A stretch of DNA of 64,000 bases from CAMQRS01 sp964370645 (GCA_964370645.1 CAYJJS010000007.1:1-64000), one strand, 5' to 3'; positions 1-9,459 are shown, counted from the stretch's first letter. A program made the numbers and translations. Notes: generated by a model not told the origin, from the letters alone.

Positions 1-440
1 GTTCTGTTGGTACATTTGCTTTTGCACTATCTACTGCACTATAGTCTGCGTCTTTGTATACTAGTGCAGCCACTGCATCTGTAATTGCTTTTGCCATTGC
101 ATCTACTTCACTTTGCTTTGTGATGTCATAACCTTCTACGACTGCTGCTAATGCCTCATTTACTGCAGTTACACTTGCATCTGTATACATACTTAGTTCT
201 GTTGGTACATTTGCTTTTGCACTATCTACTGCACTATAGTCTGCGTCTTTATATACCAATGCATCCACTGCATCTGTAATTGCTTTTGCCATTGCATCTA
301 CTTCACTTTGTTTTGTGATGTCATAACCTTCTACGACTGCTGCTAATGCCTCGTTTACTGCAGCTACACTTGCATCTGTATACATACTTAATTCTGTTGG
401 TACATTTGCTTTTGCACTATCTACTGCACTATAATCAGCA
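1..440 (-). repeat. Tandem 195-bp coding repeats (65-residue FIVAR-like units)
   Basis: The units begin at 1, 196 and 391 with the same text (gttctgttggtacatttgc, first base varying), so the period is exactly 195 bp and stays in frame. By eye the two complete units differ at about seven positions. Each encodes a helical 65-residue unit with motifs such as KDADYSAVDSAKANVPTE and YDITKQSEVDAM. The array continues beyond position 1, so the copy number is unknown. Confidence 0.95.
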
Positions 441-3400
441 TATTGTATAATGTTTCCAGCTTCTCTTCTAGCAATTTCAACAATTGCTGAATCAATTCTA
501 GCTACTTCAGCAATTAATAAAGCTTCATCCGCTTCACTTGCAGCTGTGGCAGAACCATAACCATTCCCACCAGGAGTTGGTCTTTCAATAGCTTGCATAA
601 TTTCATTAATTTCTGTTTCGATGTCTGGTGAAATTTCCATTAAATATTTAGCTTTATTAATATCATTTATACCTTCTTTTAATATTTCATATTTAGGTGT
701 TGAATAATAATATGAAGCATCACCACTACCGTCTTTTTCTACTGGGTAGATGAAGTATCCATCTTCTGGTTCCCAATATTTATAACTTGCGATTTCTAAA
801 GGGTCAGCAGTCCAGTTATCCCATGCCCAACGCATGTAACCATCTGTATTTTGTGCAAGTGAATAGTATAATAGCCACTTGTTTTCAGCCATGTCACTAT
901 ATATAAATGAACTTGGATAATGCCCAGTACATGTATAAAGTGTTGTGATTAATCCGTTTTCTCTTCTGTGTTCAGATAAATTTCTCATATCATCACTATT
1001 ATCGTTAACATAAGATTGACCGATTGATAAATCATCAATACGATCTAAGAATGTATAATCATTTCCACTACTGAAATTGAATGCAGCAGCTGTTTTGAAA
1101 TGCACTCCATCTGTAGTTTCGATAGATTCAATTAAGTCGATTGCTGGGTCTAATTCATTTACCCCTCTTTCATCCATAGAAATATATGTGATATCAAACC
1201 AACCCATTTCTTGTGTATGGCGCATAAAGTCTTCTAAGAATGATCCCCACATAAATGTCCATTCTTCACTGTTTTGTGTGAATCCTCGTTTAATATAAGT
1301 GTTGGTTGCTTCATCTGTATATCCGATTTGTTGCCCCCATGGAACCATACTGTATGCCTTAATTTGTCCAATTCCATTTTCAGGGTCAAGAACTCCATTA
1401 TCGATGTTGAATTGAACCCAAGCATCAAACCATGTATAGTCAAAGGCAAGTGTTCCATCTGTTTTTAGTGTCCATTTAATCATAGAAGGATCGCTTGTAT
1501 AAGATTGGTGATTCCAAGCTTCTTCTACAATGTTCACAACAACATCTTTTCCACCTAATGATGCATACTCTTGCATAGAAGCTTCCATATATTTGAAATG
1601 CTCCTCACTAAACCAATCTTCTTCAGCAACATCATAGTATTCAGCGACTGCAAAAGGATGTTGCCAAATTTGAATTTGTGTATCCACATCATTTGATGTA
1701 GGTACAACTAGGTCTAATACTTCTAATTCATATGTGAACACAATTGGTGCTTCTAATTCATCTCCATATAAAGTCAGCTCACCAGTATATGTTCCAGGTA
1801 CTGTGTTTTCTGGTATTGTAATATTAATCCAAGCTGATTGTACTTTTTCAGGTTCAATATTAATTTTACCACCTTTGTGAATGACTGCTGGAAATGTTTC
1901 AATAGGAGCAGAAGAATTCCCTCTACCGATATTTGCATCGACATCTTTTAACCATCGTATGTCTATGTTAGAGGCATCTAATGTATTTGTCCCGTTTGTG
2001 AAATCACTAGCTATAATTTCAACGTTGTTAACTGTTTCTGCTCTTGAAACGGTTACAATCTTAGAATTGATTTCATCTCTTCTCCACACTGTATCACTAA
2101 AATCATAATCTCTAACACGTGCGTATTGCGTATAATCTTCTTGCAATGCATGAGAATCGGTTGTTGAAACAAAAGCTGATAATCCAACAACTTCCTCTTC
2201 TACGCTTAAAGGGATGCTAGCTTGAATATCGGTATTAGCAACCTTTGCAATAATGTTCGTATTTCCTTTTTGTAATGCAGTAACCACTCCATCGCTATCA
2301 ATACTAGCGATAGTTGGATCTTCAATTTCATATTGGATGCTACTTCCACTAGCAAGGTTTGGAATTACTTTTGCATGTACTGTATCGCTCAATCCAACTT
2401 CTAAAAATAATGATTCTTCCTCAAATGCAATACCAGTAGGTGCAATTCTACCGTGTGTGAATACAGCTTGATCAAATTGGATTGTTTGTCTAGAAGAATT
2501 TGATGCATCGTATTCAAACACCACGCGAAGTGTATGTTTTGTATCTTCTAATCCATCTTTTGTATATAATAATTGCTTTGTTAGTCTAGTGCTAGAGTAA
2601 GTGCTGAAGACATCTAAAAGTTGATCATCAATATACACTTTACCACTAGTTCCAGTTGCTTCTTTGTTTCCATATAGTTCAACTTTTGTTCCATAAAATT
2701 CAATTTCATATGCAGGTGTATTTGTTGTAGTTACATCAGCATAATGTTCATCTCCGTTAAAGAAAGCACTTGGATAACCACTAGAAGTTCCCCATGATCC
2801 TTCGTATTGTACTTCAAAAGTATCACTACCTATATCGAAGTCCCCCACTGTTGTAGTATAAATTTTATCTACATCGATAAGTTCTCTTGAAGTTACTTTT
2901 GCATAATCAAATACAGCAGAAGCACCATTAGCGACTGTGTTTTCATATGAACCACCTGGTCCTAATGCATTGATCTTTGGTAAAATTTCTAATGTTAATG
3001 TGTGCTCTCCTGAAGATAAATTTTCAGCAACAAATAATCGCTCCTGATTTTGTACATCTACATTGTAAGCATCAATTTCTACTGCGTTTTCATAATCACC
3101 ATCAATCGTGATTAAATAAATCCCAGCTGTTGATTCTTTCTTTCCAAATAATTCAATTTTTTCCCCCGTAAACTGAATTTCAAAAGAAGGTAATTCATCA
3201 CCATAGCGATTTTTCGCTGTCCAGTGTTGAGTTCCGTTATAATCTGCAGGTGTTCCAGTTTCTGCAACCCAAGTTCCTTGGTAATTAATTTGATTAACCC
3301 CATCACCTATATCCGCATCATCGATGTAGGTTACTATGTCTTCGTAGTTCTCACTATCGTTAGCAAGTGTTGGTGCGAAGTTTATTCCAAAAAAGGTACT

Positions 3401-3445
3401 ACAAAAAAGAATAGTACATAAAAATACTTTATTCATTTTTTTCAT
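1..3445 (-). CDS. GH123-like (DUF4091) secreted glycoside hydrolase with FIVAR-type repeats, 3' end outside window
   Basis: An open frame runs from an ATG at 3445 to the window edge, giving 1148 residues without a stop. The start has an AAAGGAGA ribosome site 5-7 bases upstream and is followed by a signal peptide (MKKMNKVFLCTILFCSTFF). After it come two similar carbohydrate-binding-like modules of about 150 residues (GTWV..PADYNGTQHW and GSWG..YPSAFFNGDEHY), a Big_2 Ig-like domain near residue 350, and a DUF4091/GH123 catalytic region. The pair D758-E759 in SMDERG matches the adjacent Asp-Glu pair used by GH123 beta-N-acetylgalactosaminidases. Near-identical 65-residue repeats follow. Family knowledge suggests release of terminal GalNAc from host glycans. 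The exact substrate is inference. A C-terminal wall anchor is likely but lies outside the window. Confidence 0.85.
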   Translation of the reverse strand, partial: MKKMNKVFLCTILFCSTFFGINFAPTLANDSENYEDIVTYIDDADIGDGVNQINYQGTWVAETGTPADYNGTQHWTAKNRYGDELPSFEIQFTGEKIELFGKKESTAGIYLITIDGDYENAVEIDAYNVDVQNQERLFVAENLSSGEHTLTLEILPKINALGPGGSYENTVANGASAVFDYAKVTSRELIDVDKIYTTTVGDFDIGSDTFEVQYEGSWGTSSGYPSAFFNGDEHYADVTTTNTPAYEIEFYGTKVELYGNKEATGTSGKVYIDDQLLDVFSTYSSTRLTKQLLYTKDGLEDTKHTLRVVFEYDASNSSRQTIQFDQAVFTHGRIAPTGIAFEEESLFLEVGLSDTVHAKVIPNLASGSSIQYEIEDPTIASIDSDGVVTALQKGNTNIIAKVANTDIQASIPLSVEEEVVGLSAFVSTTDSHALQEDYTQYARVRDYDFSDTVWRRDEINSKIVTVSRAETVNNVEIIASDFTNGTNTLDASNIDIRWLKDVDANIGRGNSSAPIETFPAVIHKGGKINIEPEKVQSAWINITIPENTVPGTYTGELTLYGDELEAPIVFTYELEVLDLVVPTSNDVDTQIQIWQHPFAVAEYYDVAEEDWFSEEHFKYMEASMQEYASLGGKDVVVNIVEEAWNHQSYTSDPSMIKWTLKTDGTLAFDYTWFDAWVQFNIDNGVLDPENGIGQIKAYSMVPWGQQIGYTDEATNTYIKRGFTQNSEEWTFMWGSFLEDFMRHTQEMGWFDITYISMDERGVNELDPAIDLIESIETTDGVHFKTAAAFNFSSGNDYTFLDRIDDLSIGQSYVNDNSDDMRNLSEHRRENGLITTLYTCTGHYPSSFIYSDMAENKWLLYYSLAQNTDGYMRWAWDNWTADPLEIASYKYWEPEDGYFIYPVEKDGSGDASYYYSTPKYEILKEGINDINKAKYLMEISPDIETEINEIMQAIERPTPGGNGYGSATAASEADEALLIAEVARIDSAIVEIARREAGNIIQYADYSAVDSAKANVPTELSMYTDASVAAVNEALAAVVEGYDITKQSEVDAMAKAITDAVDALVYKDADYSAVDSAKANVPTELSMYTDASVTAVNEALAAVVEGYDITKQSEVDAMAKAITDAVAALVYKDADYSAVDSAKANVPTE

Positions 3446-3501
3446 TTAAATTTCTCCTTTATTTAAAGTCCTTGCTTACAAGTTGATTTCCCTCCTTTTT
3501 G

Positions 3502-3516
3502 TTGTAAGCGTTATCT
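3502..3516 (-). promoter_or_regulatory. Catabolite-responsive element (cre) for the GH123-like gene
   Basis: On the + strand TTGTAAGCGTTATCT fits the CcpA consensus WTGNAANCGNWNNCW at every fixed position. It lies between the likely -10 box and the start of the minus-strand hydrolase gene, a place where CcpA would block transcription. The near-identical site upstream of the sialidase strengthens the call. Confidence 0.7.
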
Positions 3517-3525
3517 TCTTTCTTT

Positions 3526-3534
3526 ATTTTAGCA
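3526..3534 (-). promoter_or_regulatory. Extended -10 promoter for the GH123-like gene
   Basis: Read on the minus strand the sequence is TGCTAAAAT, an extended -10 (TGnTAnAAT). It lies about 80 bases before the start codon, and the cre site begins about 10 bases downstream. No good -35 box is visible at 17 bases. Confidence 0.4.
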
Positions 3535-3645
3535 TACTATGTGTAAATGTATTTTATCTTTTTTAACAGAGTATTTAATATTTTTATGAATATTGAAAAT
3601 AAAGTGATATTATTTTTCTTTAAAATACATAGTGGTGCATATGTT

Positions 3646-3673
3646 TTTACTTTTATTTTAAAATTGTTATAAT
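3646..3673 (+). promoter_or_regulatory. Promoter of the CBM9-like lipoprotein gene
   Basis: A perfect TATAAT (3668-3673) has a weak TTTACT at 3646 with a 16-base spacer. The predicted start of transcription leaves only a short leader before the AAGGAGG ribosome site at 3681. Confidence 0.5.
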
Positions 3674-3695
3674 CGAATTAAAGGAGGAAAATACT

Positions 3696-4466
3696 ATGAA
3701 AAAAATATGGTATTTCGCATTAGCATTTGTATTGTTAGCAGGTTGTAGTTCTACATCTTCTCCAGAACCAACAGAAGAGGAAGAAAAGGATGAACAGACA
3801 ACACTTCAGGATGAAAAACGTTTGTCTTATGAAGTTGTTAGTTTGGATGAATCAATTGTTGTAGATGGTGAGTTAGAACCAGTTTGGAGTGATGTTTCTG
3901 ATGTAAAGGAATTTACGTTCCCATGGGAAGATAAGGAAGCACCATCAACTGTATTTAGAGCATTTGTAGCAGACGATACATTCTATTTTGCTTTTGAGGT
4001 AAGTGATGAAGAGATATTGTTAGAAGATGAATGGGTAGATGAAAAAACATTAGATAATGAAGATCGTGTGGAATTGTTTTTTGCTGCTGGAGATGTGGAT
4101 AAGCCAGTGAATTATGAAATTCCCCCATATTATGCAATAGAAATTGATGCTGAAGGAAGAGTGCATGATTATGTAACGTATTATTATCGTGATATGGATA
4201 ATACGTGGAATATGGAAGGATTAAAAACAGCCACGATGAGGGAAGATGGTCTTTACATAGTTGAAGGAAGTATTCCACTTAGTACTTTTGAAGAATTGGG
4301 ACTTTTACAAGATGGAGTGATGAGAGTAGGTGCGTTTAGAGCGGAGTTTAGTAAGGATGATCAAGGGGAGATTGTTCAAGAGTGGATTTCATGGGTAGAT
4401 CCAGCGACTGATGTGCCAGATTTTCATGTAGATAGTGCATTTGGAGAATTTATGTTTAATGAGTAA
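3696..4466 (+). CDS. Lipoprotein with a CBM9-like carbohydrate-binding domain
   Basis: This 256-residue protein has a lipoprotein signal peptide with the lipobox LLAGC near residue 17, then a Ser/Glu-rich linker. The rest resembles the CBM9-like (DOMON-type) beta-sandwich. Typical features are the opening VVDGELEPVW, an FRAFVADDTFYFAFEV strand pair, NEDRVELFF, and an ending with SAFGEFMFN. Such domains bind glycans on the cell surface or form part of secreted glycosidases; no catalytic domain is present. Start: AAGGAGG 8 bases upstream. It is divergent from the GH123-like gene and precedes the MucBP adhesin, so a role in capturing host sugars is plausible but inferred. Confidence 0.75.
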   Translation: MKKIWYFALAFVLLAGCSSTSSPEPTEEEEKDEQTTLQDEKRLSYEVVSLDESIVVDGELEPVWSDVSDVKEFTFPWEDKEAPSTVFRAFVADDTFYFAFEVSDEEILLEDEWVDEKTLDNEDRVELFFAAGDVDKPVNYEIPPYYAIEIDAEGRVHDYVTYYYRDMDNTWNMEGLKTATMREDGLYIVEGSIPLSTFEELGLLQDGVMRVGAFRAEFSKDDQGEIVQEWISWVDPATDVPDFHVDSAFGEFMFNE

Positions 4467-4472
4467 CAAATA

Positions 4473-4533
4473 GAAGGGATGCATACGAAACAAGCCAATG
4501 AATATTGCTTTTGTTTCAATTCATCCCTTTTTT
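4473..4533 (+). terminator. Intrinsic terminator after the lipoprotein gene
   Basis: Outer arms AAGGGATG and CATCCCTT and inner arms GAAACAA and TTGTTTC form a long interrupted stem followed by a run of T residues. Confidence 0.8.
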
Positions 4534-4605
4534 ATGGTGTACAACAACATACTTTTATTGTCAAACTAAAAGTAATAACATGTAGTGTTAAATAATTTAG
4601 AAAGA

Positions 4606-4614
4606 TGGTAAAAT
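4606..4614 (+). promoter_or_regulatory. Possible extended -10 promoter of the adhesin gene
   Basis: TGGTAAAAT fits an extended -10 box 33 bases before the start codon. No convincing -35 box or cre site is visible here, unlike the two neighbouring glycan hydrolase genes. Confidence 0.35.
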
Positions 4615-4646
4615 GATTTGGACTAAATGAAAGGTAAGGACGAGAT

Positions 4647-7600
4647 ATGCAAAGCAAATTATTTAAAATTTCAATTGTATTTTTCTTAATCTTGGGGGCG
4701 TTTTTTAATGTATCGAATGGACAATCGTTACAGGCTGAAGAACAATTGGTTGAACAAGCACCTACAGAAAATACAGATGAAGCAAAATTAGAGAATGTAC
4801 AATATTACAGTACATCAGAAGGGTTAATGCCTTCAGCAAGAATAGGGGAAGATGGAGAAATTGAGAGATTATTCTTAGTTAATTTCTTAAATGAAGATGG
4901 ATCACAATTACAATTGAATGTTCCATTTTATACAGGTGATGGGGTTGCATACCCAGAAGATGCAACACAACCAAGCAAAGCAGAGTATAGTTTTGTGGGT
5001 TGGATGAATGATACAAGAGAGTTAGTAAATCTTTCAACTTTAACTCCTACTTTTGCGACAAGTGAAGATGTAGCGACTATCACACTAACAGCAAAATATG
5101 AAAAAAATATAGGAGATTCTTCGACGTTTGATACGTTTACAATCCAATATATTGGATATGGTAAGCCAGGAGTAGCAACGAGTGGTGAAATGATTGCTTT
5201 AACATACCAAGCAGATTTAGCACAAAGTGATGAAGTGAGTGTTGCTTCTCCAACTGTTGCAAAATATCAAATTCGTGATGAAGCGCAACGTGAAGTTATG
5301 CTTAGTGGAAGTGGTGAGAAAGTTATCATTGTTGCATATGATTATGTAGGGACAGATGTAAATTACACAGTGACACATAATTACCCTAACTTAGATGGTT
5401 CGCTGAGAAGTGAGGTTGATACACTTTCAGCAACACCGAAAGCTTTTGTTACAGCACCAATTGTAGAAGAAGCTGGGTTTACTTTTGTAGATGGACATAT
5501 GGAAGGTATTGTTGCGGAAGATGGTTCAACGCAGTTAAGTGTAAACTATAAACGTAATCGTGTTTTTGTTGTGTTTGAAACAACAGATGCAGCGACACAA
5601 GTACCAGCAGCAGATGGATTGTTTGGAGAAACGGTAGATGTTTCTTATGCGTTGGATGCACAAAGAGCTGGATATACTTTAACTGGATACCAAGATCAAC
5701 ATGGAAATTTCTATGATGCAACAACCTTAACAGCGACGTACACTTTGCCTACAGAAACACTGTTTTTAACTGCAGTATGGGAAGAAGAAGACGTTAAATA
5801 TATTGTAAATTACTATGTAGAGAAAGATGGAATCATTGGTACAGTAGAAGATGTAGTAAGAGTTTATACAAGTCGTTATGATTATTATGAATATAGCGCA
5901 TTTAAATTAAGTGATGAACAAATCAATTCGGATAGTACATATGAATACTATTCTTCAAGTGAAGGAAGAGCTGAGGTTGACACTTTGGTTTCGGATCTTG
6001 ATTTAAGCGGTTTTATTAATACAGTTCCAGGAAATACTTCGGGACTAGGTGCAGCTTATGCATATCGTGAATACAGTGGTAGAATGGAAACAAATAATGA
6101 TAAAGTTAGTGCAGATGGTACTACAATCATTAATTTATATTATACAAATAAAATTTATTTGGCAGAATTTCAACTAGCAAATTCTTCAGCTGGTGATGGA
6201 GAGTGGACGATTTTAGGGATGACACTAGCGTCAGGAGTTACGTACACATATCCACCACATCAGTTTTATCCGGTAGAGAAATATCGTTTTACATATAAGT
6301 ATGGACAAGATATTAGTGGGCTGTGGCCACATGCTGCAAATGGTGCAACATTCGTATTGAATGAAGGATTTGATTATTATGGATGGGGAATTATTGGTTC
6401 GACCTTCCATGATCCAACTTCAGGTGTTGGATCACGTTTGGTGTTAACAGGAAATCAAACGAAAATAGGATTGGGGCATATTCCAGTTGCTCGTCTAGAA
6501 TCTTATGAAACATATAAACAAGTTAATTTTAATGGTTATTCTACAACTGTAGTATCAAACCTTTATACTTGGGTTGAGGTATTAGAGGGAGAAGATTTAA
6601 CCGGTCAAGAAACAATTGTTAAAGATGGTATTACTTTCAAAAGAGGTGGTACTAGCGAAGGTGTTTTAGGTGGTAATCATGAGCCAATTACACTTGGAAT
6701 GGAAGGATTCACACCAATTGAATCATTAACTGAAGTAGAAGGTGGGTTAGATTTAGATGGTGATGGTGATTCAAATGATGAAATATCAGTATTTTATTAT
6801 ACTCGTAATGCCTACGATATTCACTTAAATTTAAACAATGGAACAGGTGTTAGTGATGTTGCAGATGTATTCTATCAAGAGAATATACAAGAGCATATAA
6901 CTGAAGAAGGATTAGATTTGACGCCAACTAAACCAAATGCCGTATTTGATGGTTGGTATACAACGAGTTCTTTTGATGCTGGAACAGAATTTAATTTCGA
7001 TACAACGATGCCTGCAGGTAATATTCAATTGCATGCTAAGTGGATTGAAAATGAATACGATGTAACGTTTGATTTCGATATGGAAGGTGTAGATGATGTA
7101 ATTCAGCATTATGCAAACTACGACAAATTACGCTTACCGCTACAACCATCAAAAACAGGTTATATTTTTGATGGATGGAAAAACAAGGATTCTGAAGAAT
7201 TCGCAACAGAGGGAGAGGCTGTAACTGAAGATGCAACTTATGTAGCACAATGGCTTCCAATTTCTGATTTAGATTTAACGATTATTCATAGATATACGGA
7301 TGTGGCAACTGGACAAGTTTACGAAGTTGGACAATCACTGCAAAAACAGTCATATGATGTGACTTCGACTTATTTTGCGAAAAGTTCAGGTGAGCTTATT
7401 GCGAAAGGATTCCCATCTAATTTCTATGTTGCAGATGATGTTTCAAAATCTATTACTATTGGATTAACAAAAAATGAAATCGTATTTACATATACAACTG
7501 CAGAAACGCTTTCTTATACGGTAGAGTATGTAGATGCGAAAGGAGTGGCATTATTACCTAGTGAATCATTCACAACAATGTCACAAATTGTAAATGCAAA

Positions 7601-9002
7601 TGCTTATGAAATCAGTGGATATACACCACGTACAACTAGAATATCAAGAGATATTGTAAATAATGGAAATGTATTGACTTTTGTATACGATACACCAAAT
7701 GTAGAAGCAGAAGAAGTGTTGGTTAATTTCTATTACTCACCAGAAAGTGGTTCAGATGTGAAGTTGGCACAAACTTCGTTTGCGGCTAATTTAGGAGAGT
7801 ATATTGCAGATGTAAAAACCGTTGAAGAAGTAAATGTTGTATTAACACAATTACTAATTGACAACCCAGATTTAATTTTCTCAACGGCTTCTATTGTAAC
7901 TAAATATGTAGGTGATAGTACAACTTTCAACTTGTACTTTGAAAAAGAAGCTGAAGTAGAAACTGGACTTGTAGTGGTTCCAACAAGTACAAGAATTCCT
8001 TATGATAGTGAAGACCACCGCTTAAGTTTGGATATGTTTGCGGTATATGTTGATGGAATTTTGATTCGTGATTTAGATGCAGCAGGTATCACATTGGCTG
8101 TTACGGATGTAGATCCATCATTACCATCGACAGGAGATCCTTTCGACAATAATGTTTTAAATACATTTGTTGCTCACGATGTAGCAGGAATTAAAAACTT
8201 ATGGGTAAAGGCAACGATGGTTGATCCAAATGTAAGAATGGCAGCTGTCATTGAAAGTGAAATTGTAGCATTTACACATGAAATCTATCCACTAGATGTA
8301 CAAGTAAGTGTGAATGATATTGAATATCCTATTACAATGCCAGAACCAGCGTATTCGTATGAAATGCCTATGAATCAAATTATCGCTGGTGACGATATCC
8401 AAGTTGGCATTGATAAAGTGGTAGAAACACCTAGCGTGGGACTATACATTGATGGTTTAGTTGCAAATATCACAGGAACAGATGTGCACAACTATAACTT
8501 TATAACAAGAGCTGGTGATATCAACATTTACGATGATGTTTTAGTAGATGAAGATGAAGAGGATCTTAATGGACCGGATGTACCAGGAGATGGAATCGCA
8601 GACATTTACCAAACAGAAGTTATTTACCGTGTAGTAAATGGTACATGGAGTGATGCAAGTAGCGAAGAAATTAGAGAAGTTGTTACTTTCTACTTAGATG
8701 GTGTACACTCAAACCACGCTGCTGCACATGCGACATTATCAAAAATTCCAACAGGAATGATAGCTAATCAAGGATTTGTTGCGGAAGGAACATGGGATGT
8801 TACACCTCCGATGACAATGCAATACACAAAAGACGTGTTTGTCTTTACGCACACTTTTGCGGCTAAATCTTCTATAACACCTCCAACTGGTGACAATACA
8901 AATACAACGTTGTATGTTGCCTTGATGGGTGGAGCAGTTTTAGTAGGAGCACTATTCTTCTTCTTGAAAAAACGTTCGAAAAAAGAAGATAAAAAATCAT
9001 AA
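4647..9002 (+). CDS. Large cell-wall-anchored adhesin with InlB-type and MucBP repeats
   Basis: This 1451-residue secreted surface protein starts with a signal peptide (hydrophobic residues about 5-25). InlB B-repeat/Listeria-Bacteroides-type units (YSFVGWM, VFDGWY, YIFDGWK signatures) lie near residues 78-152, 722-800 and 803-870. Two MucBP-like units follow at about 874-948 and 953-1016; the sequence LSYTVEYVDAKG begins the second. The C-terminus has a PPTGDN sortase motif near residue 1412, a hydrophobic helix and the basic tail KKRSKKEDKKS. MucBP and InlB repeats mediate attachment to mucus or host proteins in other gut bacteria; the ligand here is unknown. No enzymatic domain was recognised. 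It stands alone between two terminators. Confidence 0.85.
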   Translation: MQSKLFKISIVFFLILGAFFNVSNGQSLQAEEQLVEQAPTENTDEAKLENVQYYSTSEGLMPSARIGEDGEIERLFLVNFLNEDGSQLQLNVPFYTGDGVAYPEDATQPSKAEYSFVGWMNDTRELVNLSTLTPTFATSEDVATITLTAKYEKNIGDSSTFDTFTIQYIGYGKPGVATSGEMIALTYQADLAQSDEVSVASPTVAKYQIRDEAQREVMLSGSGEKVIIVAYDYVGTDVNYTVTHNYPNLDGSLRSEVDTLSATPKAFVTAPIVEEAGFTFVDGHMEGIVAEDGSTQLSVNYKRNRVFVVFETTDAATQVPAADGLFGETVDVSYALDAQRAGYTLTGYQDQHGNFYDATTLTATYTLPTETLFLTAVWEEEDVKYIVNYYVEKDGIIGTVEDVVRVYTSRYDYYEYSAFKLSDEQINSDSTYEYYSSSEGRAEVDTLVSDLDLSGFINTVPGNTSGLGAAYAYREYSGRMETNNDKVSADGTTIINLYYTNKIYLAEFQLANSSAGDGEWTILGMTLASGVTYTYPPHQFYPVEKYRFTYKYGQDISGLWPHAANGATFVLNEGFDYYGWGIIGSTFHDPTSGVGSRLVLTGNQTKIGLGHIPVARLESYETYKQVNFNGYSTTVVSNLYTWVEVLEGEDLTGQETIVKDGITFKRGGTSEGVLGGNHEPITLGMEGFTPIESLTEVEGGLDLDGDGDSNDEISVFYYTRNAYDIHLNLNNGTGVSDVADVFYQENIQEHITEEGLDLTPTKPNAVFDGWYTTSSFDAGTEFNFDTTMPAGNIQLHAKWIENEYDVTFDFDMEGVDDVIQHYANYDKLRLPLQPSKTGYIFDGWKNKDSEEFATEGEAVTEDATYVAQWLPISDLDLTIIHRYTDVATGQVYEVGQSLQKQSYDVTSTYFAKSSGELIAKGFPSNFYVADDVSKSITIGLTKNEIVFTYTTAETLSYTVEYVDAKGVALLPSESFTTMSQIVNANAYEISGYTPRTTRISRDIVNNGNVLTFVYDTPNVEAEEVLVNFYYSPESGSDVKLAQTSFAANLGEYIADVKTVEEVNVVLTQLLIDNPDLIFSTASIVTKYVGDSTTFNLYFEKEAEVETGLVVVPTSTRIPYDSEDHRLSLDMFAVYVDGILIRDLDAAGITLAVTDVDPSLPSTGDPFDNNVLNTFVAHDVAGIKNLWVKATMVDPNVRMAAVIESEIVAFTHEIYPLDVQVSVNDIEYPITMPEPAYSYEMPMNQIIAGDDIQVGIDKVVETPSVGLYIDGLVANITGTDVHNYNFITRAGDINIYDDVLVDEDEEDLNGPDVPGDGIADIYQTEVIYRVVNGTWSDASSEEIREVVTFYLDGVHSNHAAAHATLSKIPTGMIANQGFVAEGTWDVTPPMTMQYTKDVFVFTHTFAAKSSITPPTGDNTNTTLYVALMGGAVLVGALFFFLKKRSKKEDKKS

Positions 9003-9007
9003 TAAAA

Positions 9008-9040
9008 TAAAGTGAGAAACCTTAGGGTCTCACTTTTTTA
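9008..9040 (+). terminator. Intrinsic terminator after the adhesin gene
   Basis: AAAGTGAGA and TCTCACTTT arms with an inner CC/GG pair are followed by seven or more T residues. Confidence 0.9.
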
Positions 9041-9048
9041 TTTTTATC

Positions 9049-9077
9049 TTTACTTTTACACATAAAATTGGTATAAT
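9049..9077 (+). promoter_or_regulatory. Promoter of the rpsF-ssb-rpsR operon
   Basis: TTTACT (9049-9054) and TATAAT (9072-9077) are separated by 17 bases. The predicted 5' leader is about 60 bases long and contains a structured element. Confidence 0.7.
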
Positions 9078-9086
9078 TCCATAGCG

Positions 9087-9140
9087 AGTAAGATATTCTT
9101 ACTCCTTGCCCATACAGGGCCATTAGACCAGAAGGAGGTG
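9087..9140 (+). promoter_or_regulatory. Structured rpsF leader, candidate S6:S18 autoregulatory element
   Basis: Two mutually exclusive folds are visible. AGTAAGA/TCTTACT (9087-9103) forms a 7-bp hairpin. Alternatively CTCCTT (9102-9107) pairs with AAGGAG (9132-9137), the ribosome site, enclosing a GCCC/GGGC hairpin (9108-9120). The second fold would hide the ribosome site. S6:S18 leader RNAs with a ribosome-site-proximal stem are known upstream of rpsF; membership of that family here is inferred. Confidence 0.5.
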
Positions 9141-9146
9141 TACAAA

Positions 9147-9443
9147 ATGAAAAAATATGAAATCATGTACATCGTGAACGCATCACTAGAAGATGCATCT
9201 CGTGAAAAATTAAACGAAAGTTTATTCGAGATTATCACAAACGCAGGAGGAAGCATTGATAATGTGGATCACTGGGGATGTAAAGAGTTCGCGTATGAAA
9301 TCAACCACATGACAAAAGGTTACTACACAGTGATGAATGTAACAGCTAACAACGAAGGAATCGCTGAATTTGATCGTTTAACACGTATCAACACTAACGT
9401 AATCCGTACGATGGTAGTGAAATTAGACGAAGCAACGAAATAG
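9147..9443 (+). CDS. rpsF: 30S ribosomal protein S6
   Basis: This 98-residue protein has the S6 signature KKYEIMYIVNASLEDA at the N-terminus and the YEINH and GYYTVMNV strands. S6 binds 16S rRNA in the platform of the 30S subunit as a heterodimer with S18, encoded two genes downstream. The start is ATG 9147, seven bases after AAGGAGGT; the in-frame GTG at 9138 lies inside that ribosome site and is not used. It is the first gene of a classic three-gene operon. Confidence 0.97.
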   Translation: MKKYEIMYIVNASLEDASREKLNESLFEIITNAGGSIDNVDHWGCKEFAYEINHMTKGYYTVMNVTANNEGIAEFDRLTRINTNVIRTMVVKLDEATK

Positions 9444-9459
9444 TTAGGAGACTACAAAA

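Noticed and set aside
1..440. CRISPR array
   Set aside because: The units are 195 bp, coding, contiguous and without variable spacers.
1077..2471. Several short plus-strand frames over the GH123-like gene
   Set aside because: All lie within the long minus-strand frame that carries signal peptide, domains and ribosome site.
9138..9146. GTG as start of rpsF
   Set aside because: The GTG is part of the AAGGAGGT ribosome site; ATG 9147 has standard spacing and the conserved S6 N-terminus.
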